A stretch of 64,000 bases of DNA. It comes from Candidatus Latescibacterota bacterium (lineage in GTDB: Bacteria; Latescibacterota; UBA2968; UBA8231). The position numbers were made by a program, and so were the translations under genes. A model generated the notes under the pieces. That model saw only the letters and a list, made by a program, of their open reading frames with translations. It searched no databases and was not told the origin of the DNA. The DNA lies in assembly GCA_022819745.1 (NCBI GenBank), contig JAJEGS010000029.1, forward strand, positions 1 through 64,000, given 5' to 3'. Shown here in pieces: positions 50,782 to 58,794 of the stretch (position 1 is the first letter of the stretch; every line of letters starts with the position of its first letter).

Positions 50782-52257
50782 ATGCTTCGTCCCGAGCAAA
50801 ATACCGGCTTGCGCCTCCAGCAAAGGATGGCACCGCAGCTCATCCAATCGCTGCGGCTGTTGCAGATGTCCACCTTGGATTTGACGCTGGAAGTCAAGCA
50901 GCAACTCGAACTCAACCCCTTGCTCGAAGAGGTCGTTGAACTGCGCGAGGAGGGGGAAGATGAGGAAGAACTGCGCGAGCAGGAGGAGGGGCTCAAGGCC
51001 GAAGAGGACCTGCCCGCGGACATGGAGGAGGTCGATTGGGACGCGCTGTTGGACGACCAGTTCGACGCGGGCGCGTACAATAGCGAGCGCACGGAATACG
51101 ATCCCAATTGGGAGGCTGATCGCGAGCCACAGGAAAACCGCATCACCGCCATGCCGCCTCTCTTAGAGCACCTGTATCGTCAGCTAGGCGAGATTAGCGG
51201 TCTGGCACCGGAAGAGCGCGCTATCGCCGAGTACATCATCGGCAATATCGACGAGCGCGGTTACGTCGGCTGTTTGCTCACCGAAATCGCCGAGGATTTA
51301 CAGGTGGAAGTGGCTGCGGTCGAAAAGGTGCTGCGCGTCATTCAGTCTTTTGACCCGTCTGGAGTCGGCGCGCGCGACTTGCGCGAGTGTCTGATGATCC
51401 AGTTGAGCCAGCGCGACGACCCGCTCAGTGCCCTAGCCTTGCAAGTGGTGCGCGACCATCTAGAGGACCTGACGCGGCGGCGTCTGCAGCACATCACCCG
51501 CGCCTTAGCCATTTCCAACGAGAAGCTCAAAGATGTTTTGCAGGTCATCGAGCGCCTACAGCCGCATCCGGGTCTGTTGGCCAGCAGCGACTACGACAAT
51601 CTCTTGACGCTGGATAACGAGGTCGCGTACATCACGCCGGACTTGGTAGTTGAAAAAATTGGCGAGGAGTGGCAGGTGTGGCTGGCCGACGGGTCCATGC
51701 CGTCCTTAAAGATCAATTCTGAATACCAGCATCTGCTCAACAATTCCCATGGCGACGGTGCGGCTGCGGTCAAGGACTACGTGGCCAAGAATCTCAACGA
51801 CGCCCGCTGGCTCATCAACGCCATCCACCAGCGCCGCACTACCATACTCAAGGTGGGTAATTACCTGTTGCAGGCGCAGTTGCCCTTTTTCGAGCAAGGG
51901 CCATCGCGGTTGCGGCCCTTGGTCTTGCAGGACGTGGCTGACGCGGTGGGAATGCACGTATCGACGATTAGCCGTGTCAGCAACGGCAAGTACGTGCAGA
52001 CGCCGCATGGGGTCTTTGAACTGAAGTACTTCTTCGACAACAAGCTCATTACGGACGAAGGTGAAGACGTGTCGGTGCGCTCGGTGAAGGAGAAAATTTC
52101 GCAGCTCGTCGCCGATGAGGACAAGGCCCGACCGCTTTCGGATCAACAGATTGTCGAGGAGCTGAGCAAGGGCGGCTTGAAAATTGCGCGGCGAACCATA
52201 GCCAAATACCGCGATCAGCTAAAAATTCCGGCGCAGCGGTATCGCAAGGAGCTATAG
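50782..52257 (+). CDS. rpoN: RNA polymerase sigma-54 factor RpoN
   Basis: A 491-residue sigma factor needed for -24/-12 promoters. Region I is Gln- and Leu-rich (LRLQQRMAPQLIQSLRLLQM) and binds the activators. Region II is acidic (about residues 55-115). The core-binding domain and HTH follow, and the C-terminal RpoN box ARRTIAKYRDQLKIP contacts the -24 element. The lptB-rpoN order is conserved in many bacteria. Sigma-54 promoters recognised by it are visible upstream of amt and urtA in this window. Confidence 0.96.
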   Translation: MLRPEQNTGLRLQQRMAPQLIQSLRLLQMSTLDLTLEVKQQLELNPLLEEVVELREEGEDEEELREQEEGLKAEEDLPADMEEVDWDALLDDQFDAGAYNSERTEYDPNWEADREPQENRITAMPPLLEHLYRQLGEISGLAPEERAIAEYIIGNIDERGYVGCLLTEIAEDLQVEVAAVEKVLRVIQSFDPSGVGARDLRECLMIQLSQRDDPLSALALQVVRDHLEDLTRRRLQHITRALAISNEKLKDVLQVIERLQPHPGLLASSDYDNLLTLDNEVAYITPDLVVEKIGEEWQVWLADGSMPSLKINSEYQHLLNNSHGDGAAAVKDYVAKNLNDARWLINAIHQRRTTILKVGNYLLQAQLPFFEQGPSRLRPLVLQDVADAVGMHVSTISRVSNGKYVQTPHGVFELKYFFDNKLITDEGEDVSVRSVKEKISQLVADEDKARPLSDQQIVEELSKGGLKIARRTIAKYRDQLKIPAQRYRKEL

Positions 52258-52266
52258 GTACGCTCC

Positions 52267-52545
52267 TTAAGCGCTCCCTTTCTTCCGCCCGACGATCAAC
52301 AAATGCTCGGGCATTTTTTCCAGCCGCGGTTCGTCCTCGATTTGCTCTCCGTATTCGACGACTTCGACGATGCGTCCGGCTTCCGCATAGCACTGTTGGA
52401 TGTCTGCAACCCACACAGACACGTGGCCGCCGGTGTACACTAAGCCAAAGGAATCGTCCGCGAGGACGGACAGGTCCGTCACATCCGCTTGCACAACCGC
52501 GTATAGACTACGGCTGATTCTTCGGCTGCTGGCTGTCGGTCGCCG
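52267..52545 (-). pseudogene. Remnant of a SAM-dependent methyltransferase
   Basis: In one minus-strand frame the sequence reads VQADVTDLSVLADDSFGLVY, GHVSVWVADIQQCYAEAGRI and then EYGEQIEDEPRLEKMPEHLL. These are the middle and end of a class I methyltransferase. The N-terminal SAM-binding part and about 60 residues between AEAGRI and the C-terminal block are missing. The 393-base gap between rpoN and the LptE-like gene holds nothing else that I can support. Confidence 0.55.
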
Positions 52546-52650
52546 TTATCGCGGAGTCAATCGGAAGGGATTGGCGACAAAAACCCACTGCACAGTAACA
52601 CCCCGCACCGCTGGCGGTGTTTAAGTAATACATCGCCAGATGGTATTACT

Positions 52651-53121
52651 GTGAGAAGGAGACCTCCCTTGGCAATACTTCTGCTAGCTCTCTTTTTAGC
52701 CACTGGTTGCTACCACGGACCCTACAGAGGCATCTTAGGCGGCGGCATTGACACCATCGCCATCCCCTTTGTGGGCAACCAGACGGTCGAATACGCCGCT
52801 GCCGATAGCCTGATACAAGCCACGGTCGGGGCCTTCCGAGAGGACGGGCAGTTGCGCTTGGCCGACGAGGGCGGGGCCGACGCCATCCTCTTACTGGACA
52901 TCCTCTCCGTTGATGATCGCATCCACTGGGGTAGAGTACTGGGTCAATACCAGTTTTCTATGGTGGTCTCCGTCGAAATAAAATCCTTCGAAGGAGCGGT
53001 GCTGCTGAGGCAATACGAGTCGATAGGGCGGGGAACGTATGAAGCCGACGACGAGCGCGACCAAGCTATAGGCAAGGCCGCGAGAATGGTGGCCGCAGAC
53101 ATTGTTGGCCGCGCGCAATGA
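52651..53121 (+). CDS. LptE-like lipopolysaccharide assembly lipoprotein
   Basis: A 156-residue outer-membrane lipoprotein with lipobox LATGC (Cys20). The sequence IDTIAIPFVGNQTVEYAAADSL and ADAILLLDILSV resembles LptE, the plug and partner of the LptD translocon; related proteins are called LPS-assembly lipoproteins in many phyla. GTG start at 52651 with AAGGAG nearby downstream of it is absent; GAGAAGG precedes it instead. It lies near the other lpt genes, with a methyltransferase remnant in between. Confidence 0.7.
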   Translation: MRRRPPLAILLLALFLATGCYHGPYRGILGGGIDTIAIPFVGNQTVEYAAADSLIQATVGAFREDGQLRLADEGGADAILLLDILSVDDRIHWGRVLGQYQFSMVVSVEIKSFEGAVLLRQYESIGRGTYEADDERDQAIGKAARMVAADIVGRAQ

Positions 53122-53167
53122 ATACAAAGCCCTTGTTACCCCAAAGGAGGATAGCTGTAAACTGGCA

Positions 53168-53696
<529 letters not shown>

Positions 53697-53769
53697 TTAT
53701 TATTCCCTCATCCTTGTATCTGTCTCCAATGAAGGCGGTACCGACGGGAATTGTAGGGTCGGCTACGAC

Positions 53770-55014
53770 TTAGCGCAATCGCCCCGCGCCATCAAACACC
53801 ATATCAGCCAGCGCGCCGGTTTGCTCTAAGTCGGGATGGTCGCCGAACTCTCGCAGCAGGCTGGCGGAGAGTTGGATGTGGCCGATGTCGAGGGTGTTTT
53901 TGATGCGGACGACGCGCGCCTGTTCGGGATTGGCGAGGTTCTGCACCGCAAGCGCGGCTTCAATGGCCTCGCGGTCGGTTGCCATGACGACTGGGATGTA
54001 CGCGCGATTGAGGAAGGTGGTGGTGAAGACGTTGGCGTACGTGGCCTCGAAGTCGATGCGCTCGTGCAGGCGGCGGGTAATGATGTCGGCGAGGCCGACG
54101 CCGTTGGCATTGCCGTGGGTTTCGTCGGTTAGGTCGAGTACCACGATGCGAGCCGCACCTGGGGACTCTGGCTCTTTGACGCCGGGCAGGAGCATGCGGC
54201 CGACGACGTTGGTGTCCATGCCCGTGCCCGAGATATTCTTGCCGATTTGCTCGATGATCAGCAGGTCGATGCCTTGGACGAAGAGGCGGGGCATGGCGCG
54301 CCGCGCTTCCTCCAAAAGCTGCGGCTCGCGGCTTTGGAACTGCCTAGGTTGCAGGGCTTCGACGCGGAGCGTCTCTTCATAGGCGTTTTCGACGAGGGCC
54401 ACACCCATGAGAATCGGCGCTTGGTCGAGGATGCAGCGGCCCCAAGCCGGGATCAGGCGGGCGAGGCTTTCGGCACCCCCGGCGTGGGCGATGGTCGCAC
54501 CTTTGTGGCTGCCTAGGCCAATGGTCATCATCTTCATCAGGCCGCTCTCAAAGGTCCCGCGAAAGGAGGTGTGCGGCTTGACGCGGTTGACGAGCACCAC
54601 GCCATCGGCTTCGGTCGCGAGCCGGTTGAGTAGTACGGGGGTGCCGTCGTCGAGTTGGCCTACCTCGACGACATCCATAGTTGCCTCGACTGGGCAGCCC
54701 ATGCTCTCGGCGTCGAGACCGTAGCTGGCGAGCACTTGCTTTTGACCTTGAGCCGTAGCGCCGCCGTGGCTGCCCATAGCTGGCAGCAGGAACGGCTTGC
54801 CGCCGGCCTCTTTGACGCAGTCGATGACGGTGCGGGTGATGAGCGGGATATTGGCGATGCCACGGCTGCCGCCCGTAACGGCGATTCGCGCACCGGGAGC
54901 GATGGCATCGGCTAGGCCGGCGTGCGCTAGCTGGTGGCGGACTTCGCCGGCCACGTCGGCGAGCGAGTCGCTGGCAAAGTGCTGCTTGACCGGGGCCATT
55001 TGTGGTAGTTGCAC
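53770..55014 (-). CDS. LarA-like protein (DUF2088, lactate racemase domain)
   Basis: A 414-residue protein of the lactate-racemase superfamily. Motifs PAMGSHGGATAQGQKQVL, NRVKPHTSFRG and SGLMKMMTIGLGSHKGA match DUF2088 proteins; the Lys in GSHKGA corresponds to the residue that carries the nickel-pincer cofactor in LarA. LarB, LarC and LarE, which make that cofactor, are not in the window. The GTG start at 55014 follows GAGGT; an ATG at 54999 is possible. It ends a four-gene operon with RidA-like and TPP-decarboxylase genes. Racemisation of a 2-hydroxy acid is inferred. Confidence 0.78.
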   Translation of the reverse strand: MQLPQMAPVKQHFASDSLADVAGEVRHQLAHAGLADAIAPGARIAVTGGSRGIANIPLITRTVIDCVKEAGGKPFLLPAMGSHGGATAQGQKQVLASYGLDAESMGCPVEATMDVVEVGQLDDGTPVLLNRLATEADGVVLVNRVKPHTSFRGTFESGLMKMMTIGLGSHKGATIAHAGGAESLARLIPAWGRCILDQAPILMGVALVENAYEETLRVEALQPRQFQSREPQLLEEARRAMPRLFVQGIDLLIIEQIGKNISGTGMDTNVVGRMLLPGVKEPESPGAARIVVLDLTDETHGNANGVGLADIITRRLHERIDFEATYANVFTTTFLNRAYIPVVMATDREAIEAALAVQNLANPEQARVVRIKNTLDIGHIQLSASLLREFGDHPDLEQTGALADMVFDGAGRLR

Positions 55015-55025
55015 GGCAGGTACCT

Positions 55026-55595
55026 CTATCCTTCGCCGACTAGGGCGGTGCGCAGGCGCTGGGCGCGTTCGCCGATCGGCAGGGCCGGTTTGGGCACCGG
55101 CTCGGTAGCCGGGGCGATTTTCCAGATAAAGACGACCGGGCCTTCTTCCGCAAAGTGCTGGTCGAGCTTGGCGTCGAAATCGTCGTCGGTGTCGATGGTA
55201 TAGACGCGCTGGAGGCCGGCCCCACGGCAGATTTGCTCGTAGTCGATGAAGGCGGCTCCGGGCACGGGCTGACTGCCGGTGACTTCGTACGTGCCGTTTT
55301 CCGTGATGACGAGGGTTAGATTCGGGGCCGGGCGCTGGGCCAAGGTGACGAGGACGCCCAGCGACATCAGGGTGCTGCCGTCGCCGTTGATGCACAAGAC
55401 CCGGCGCTCGGGCTGGGCAATGGCCAAGCCCAGCGCAAAGTCGGCGGCGTGGCCCATGGCGCTTTCGACGTGGGCAAAATCCAGCGGGCCGTCAGAGTGC
55501 GCGGCCCAGGGCATGGCCACGCTCATGGTGGTGACCACGACTTCGTCCGTGCGTCTGGCGGCTAGTTTTGCGAGGCAGGTGTATTTGTCGAGCAT
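55026..55595 (-). CDS. TPP-dependent decarboxylase, C-terminal (beta) subunit; sulfopyruvate/phosphonopyruvate type
   Basis: A 189-residue subunit with the TPP pyrophosphate-binding domain: GDGSTLMSLGVLVTLAQ and, 26 residues on, the metal-binding Asn in ITENGTYEVTG. It resembles ComE-type sulfopyruvate decarboxylase beta and the C-terminal half of phosphonopyruvate decarboxylase. The partner alpha subunit gene ends one base upstream of its start. The true substrate is not shown by sequence. Confidence 0.78.
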   Translation of the reverse strand: MLDKYTCLAKLAARRTDEVVVTTMSVAMPWAAHSDGPLDFAHVESAMGHAADFALGLAIAQPERRVLCINGDGSTLMSLGVLVTLAQRPAPNLTLVITENGTYEVTGSQPVPGAAFIDYEQICRGAGLQRVYTIDTDDDFDAKLDQHFAEEGPVVFIWKIAPATEPVPKPALPIGERAQRLRTALVGEG

Positions 55596-55596
55596 C

Positions 55597-56091
55597 TTAT
55601 GCAGTCTCCGCAACCAGCAGCACAGCGGTTGGCAGCGAGGTCTCTTGGGCCTTGGCGAACGCGGCGTCGATTTGACCGCAGTCGTCGTCTGTGTGCATGG
55701 CGGTGTAGGGAATGTTCCAAGCCTTGAGAGTCGGCTCGAAGAAGGTGGCGGCCGTATCGACGCGGGGAGCACCTGGGGCCATAGTTGCGTAGCCTCGGTA
55801 GCCGACGAGCATGACGAGGGGAATGCCCATGTTGTAGGCCGTGCCGCGCAAGGCGTCGCCGGCCTCCAAAAAGCCCGTGTTCTGGATCAACACGAGCGGA
55901 TGGGCACCGCCCAAATACAGGCCGGAGGCCAAGCCGTACGCCTCGCCCTCGCGGCTGGTGAGGATCACTTCGATAGTGTCGTGGTCCCACAGGCGCTCGT
56001 ACAGGACGCACGAGCCATTGTCTGGGACCCCTAATACGTGCGTAATGCCGTGCCGTTCAAGGGCGGCGATGATCTTGGCGGCGCTGATCAC
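55597..56091 (-). CDS. TPP-dependent decarboxylase, N-terminal (alpha) subunit; sulfopyruvate/phosphonopyruvate type
   Basis: A 164-residue subunit with the TPP pyrimidine-binding domain. VPDNGSCVLYERL and the catalytic Glu in TSREGEAYGLASGLYLGG are as in ComD and phosphonopyruvate decarboxylase. VLIQNTGFLEAGDALRGTAY is also typical. GTG start at 56091, four bases after the RidA-like stop. With the beta subunit it should decarboxylate a 3-substituted pyruvate to an aldehyde. Confidence 0.78.
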   Translation of the reverse strand: MISAAKIIAALERHGITHVLGVPDNGSCVLYERLWDHDTIEVILTSREGEAYGLASGLYLGGAHPLVLIQNTGFLEAGDALRGTAYNMGIPLVMLVGYRGYATMAPGAPRVDTAATFFEPTLKAWNIPYTAMHTDDDCGQIDAAFAKAQETSLPTAVLLVAETA

Positions 56092-56095
56092 GATA

Positions 56096-57292
56096 CTACT
56101 CGGCGAAGATCGCACGGGTGGCGATGCCGCTCTGATGGCCTTCCTGCTGGATGCCGCCGATAAACTGGGCGGTGCGGCCAGCCGGGGCAGTGCCTGCGTA
56201 GTACGCGCTGAAGGACTCGTTGAAGGCGACCAAACCAGCGCGATTTTGCGCGGAGTCGGCACCAGCGACGATGTAGGCGTTGTTGAAGACGCCGTCCTCT
56301 TTGAGACCCGCGCCGCCAGCTTCCTTGATCCGGGCGTCGAGCGTGCCGAGCTGTTGGCCGGCGTCGCTGCCGCCGACGGCTGAGACGTGGACTTCGCGCA
56401 CGCCGTGGTGGCGCAAGCCCGCCCAGGTCGAGAAGCCGTCCTCGATCTGCCCCGAGCGCACGATTTCGACTTCACCGGAGACCACGCGGGGCTGCGGCTC
56501 GACGATGCCGTCGAGGTTGGGGATCCGCGACACCGGGTAAATCAGGCCAGCGGGCCGGTCGTCGCCGTAGTAGTCTGCAAAAACTTGGCGGGTGGTCTCG
56601 ATGCGCTCCCAAGTTTTGTCTGGGTCGTCGTCCACGGCGACGAGGATCTCCATGAATACGGTCTGCTTTTTGAAGTCAACGCCTTGTTCGGCAAAGGGCT
56701 TGGCGTATTGCTCTTCGAGGACGAAGCGCATTTCTTCGGCCAAGTCGGAGCCGAGCGTGGTGATCATTTCGCCGTCTCGCTGGTGCATGACCGAGGCACC
56801 CGAGGGCTGGTGATCGACCCAAGTGCCGTAGTCGATTGTGCCACCGCTGATGGAGACGGTCTCGCCAGCGCAGGCCTTGATCTGGACCTCGAAGAGGGCC
56901 GCTGGGTCTGGGAAGCCTTCCGGGTGGGTGAAGCGGGCCATGCGGTTGGAGCGCATGGGGCCGCCGGTGACCGCGGCGATCATGGCTCCGTAGCAGGAGT
57001 TGAAGTCGTTTTTGCGCTGGTCGCACTCGTCGCGGTCAGCAGATGGGGTGGTCCACAGGACGTCGGTCTTATACACGTCCGACCAGTGGACGCCGCAAAT
57101 TTCGAGGCCCTTGTTGAGGTTTTCGATGGTGCCGAACCACTCCGAGCCAACGTCGTTGGCGTATTGGGTGCCGACGTTGCCCGAAGGCTCGACTAGGCGC
57201 ACGACGTGGCCATTGTCGTCGGTGATGATCACTTCGGTGGGGTTGGAAAAGATGGCGATGGGGTTGTGGCGGACGATATTGACTTGGGCCAT
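56096..57292 (-). CDS. Multi-domain RidA/YjgF-like protein
   Basis: A 398-residue protein that seems to contain at least two RidA-like units. The first (about residues 35-155) reads ENLNKGLEICGVHWSDVYKTDVLWT and LFEVQIKACAGE, parallel to the helix and closing strand of RidA. The last (about 310-398) reads NNAYIVAGADSAQNRAGL and GRTAQFIGGIQQEGHQSGIATRAI. The middle is less clear. Single-domain RidA hydrolyses reactive enamines and imines. The conserved Arg of true RidA is not certain here. GAGGAG precedes the start, and it leads the operon with the TPP decarboxylase. Confidence 0.55.
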   Translation of the reverse strand: MAQVNIVRHNPIAIFSNPTEVIITDDNGHVVRLVEPSGNVGTQYANDVGSEWFGTIENLNKGLEICGVHWSDVYKTDVLWTTPSADRDECDQRKNDFNSCYGAMIAAVTGGPMRSNRMARFTHPEGFPDPAALFEVQIKACAGETVSISGGTIDYGTWVDHQPSGASVMHQRDGEMITTLGSDLAEEMRFVLEEQYAKPFAEQGVDFKKQTVFMEILVAVDDDPDKTWERIETTRQVFADYYGDDRPAGLIYPVSRIPNLDGIVEPQPRVVSGEVEIVRSGQIEDGFSTWAGLRHHGVREVHVSAVGGSDAGQQLGTLDARIKEAGGAGLKEDGVFNNAYIVAGADSAQNRAGLVAFNESFSAYYAGTAPAGRTAQFIGGIQQEGHQSGIATRAIFAE

Positions 57293-57383
57293 GAGCTCCT
57301 CGGTTGATTTTGTGAAAGGTTGCCGCGAATTATATTGCAAAAAAATAGGCGGTCTGCCCAAGATAGACAATAGGGAGGGGCGA

Positions 57384-58064
57384 ATGTCCACCTGCGCCGT
57401 ACTCTTTGCCAAAAAACCAGCTCCCGGAGCGGTCAAAACCCGGCTCCAGAGCCATTTGAGTACCTTTGACGCCGCGCGTCTGTACGAGGCTCTGCTGCTG
57501 GACTGCGCCACTGCGCTGCATGCGACACAGGCTGCTGCCAAGGTGGTGGCCTTTACTCCGGCCCATGCTGGAGACGCCCTGCGCACCCTGCTAGCCCCGA
57601 TTGGCACCTTCGAGTACGTGCCGCAGATAGGAGCCGATTTAGGACAGCGGATGGAGGGCCTGATGCAGTGGGCCTTTGCGCGAGGGGCCGAGCGGGTGGT
57701 CCTCGTCGGCTCGGACAGCCCTTCTCTGCCGGCCGCGTACATTGACGAGGGGCTGGCGCTTTTACGCGAGAAGGAAGTGGTCTTGGGCCCGAGCATGGAC
57801 GGCGGCTACTACTTGGTGGGTCGGCGCAAAGGGGAGAGCCGGATATTCCAAGACGTGGCTTGGAGCACCGAGATGGTGTTCGAGCAAACCTTAGGGCGCT
57901 TGGGGACGCAGACGCTCGGCCTGCTGCCGCCTTGGTACGATGTGGATACGCCGACTGATGCTAGGTTTTTAAAGGTGCATCTCGAGGCCTTGGCGCGGGC
58001 GGGTAGTAGCCAAGGACAGCACAGCTTGGCCGTGTTGCGCGACTTGAAGCTGCCACTACCCTAG
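57384..58064 (+). CDS. DUF2064/TIGR04282-family glycosyltransferase-like protein
   Basis: A 226-residue protein with a nucleotidyl/glycosyltransferase A fold. VLFAKKPAPGAVKTRL is the family start, and GSDSPSLPAAYID and GPSMDGGYYLVG are its other motifs; WYDVDTPTD closes it. The cofC-like fold suggests nucleotide binding, but the reaction is unknown. The start at 57384 follows GGGAGGGG. Its stop overlaps that of the convergent NYN gene. Confidence 0.82.
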   Translation: MSTCAVLFAKKPAPGAVKTRLQSHLSTFDAARLYEALLLDCATALHATQAAAKVVAFTPAHAGDALRTLLAPIGTFEYVPQIGADLGQRMEGLMQWAFARGAERVVLVGSDSPSLPAAYIDEGLALLREKEVVLGPSMDGGYYLVGRRKGESRIFQDVAWSTEMVFEQTLGRLGTQTLGLLPPWYDVDTPTDARFLKVHLEALARAGSSQGQHSLAVLRDLKLPLP

Positions 58065-58783
58065 CGGTCGGCTTTCTTGCGGAACAAGGCTTCCCAGCGG
58101 TCTAATTCGTCTGACGGGCGGGCTTCCGTACCATCGCGGTCAGTCGCGGGTGGCATCTCGTCGGCTTTCTTGCGGAACAAGGCTTCCCACTGATCGAGGT
58201 CGTCCGGGTCGAGAGGTGGGTGAGCTTCGGTGCCGTCTCGGGTAGATGCTGGTGCCTTCGGTGCTTGGTCGGCTCCCTTGTGGAACAGTTTTTCCCACTG
58301 ATCGAGTTCGTCCGGGTCGAGAGGTGGGTGAGCTTCGGTGCCGTCGCGACCGGGCGCAGGCGTGGATTCGTTCGACTCCTGAATAGGTTCGGTGAGTTCG
58401 TCGAGAAAATCCTCAGAACAGGTCGAGCGGATCTTGTGGCGCGTTGCGCTGCGCTGGACTGCGCGGTCCGAGCTGATGACCCGCAGCCACTTGGCACCGT
58501 GCTTTTGCGCGACCGCCTGCGCGATTAGGTCGTCGGCTTGCTGAGGGTAGCGCGAGAATTCTATGGTGACGTGCGGGCCACTTGCACTCGCTGCGCTCGA
58601 CGATTCGCCGGTGCCGTCGTAATACAGGGTAATGTGCTTGTTGGCGCGGCGGCCATAGGCGGCGAGTGCCTGCTGCAGGCGGTTGCGCGCTCGTTCCAGC
58701 GAGTCGCCTCGGCCTTGGAAAAGCTGGCTCGCTTTGATGAGGTTGTAGCCGTCTATGAGCAGGTGTTCTTTCTTGGTGGCCAC
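58061..58783 (-). CDS. NYN-domain RNA nuclease (YacP-like) with C-terminal tandem repeats
   Basis: A 240-residue protein. The NYN/PIN-like domain (residues 1-135) has LLIDGYNLIKAS, ITLYYDGTGE, ADDLIAQAV and VISSDRAVQ, giving the acidic residues expected for RNA cleavage. The C-terminal 100 residues are three tandem repeats with DGTEAHPPLDPDELDQWE followed by LFxKxAD. Related proteins carry one copy of a similar motif at the end. GTG start at 58783, 11 bases after the GHMP kinase stop. The repeats may bind a partner of the RNA degradation machinery; that is inference. Confidence 0.8.
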   Translation of the reverse strand: MATKKEHLLIDGYNLIKASQLFQGRGDSLERARNRLQQALAAYGRRANKHITLYYDGTGESSSAASASGPHVTIEFSRYPQQADDLIAQAVAQKHGAKWLRVISSDRAVQRSATRHKIRSTCSEDFLDELTEPIQESNESTPAPGRDGTEAHPPLDPDELDQWEKLFHKGADQAPKAPASTRDGTEAHPPLDPDDLDQWEALFRKKADEMPPATDRDGTEARPSDELDRWEALFRKKADR

Positions 58784-58794
58784 GGCTGTCGTCC

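Noticed and set aside
53770..55395. Extension of the LarA-like frame upstream to 55395
   Set aside because: The extra part lies out of frame over the TPP-decarboxylase beta subunit gene, which has clear motifs; the GTG at 55014 has a ribosome binding site.
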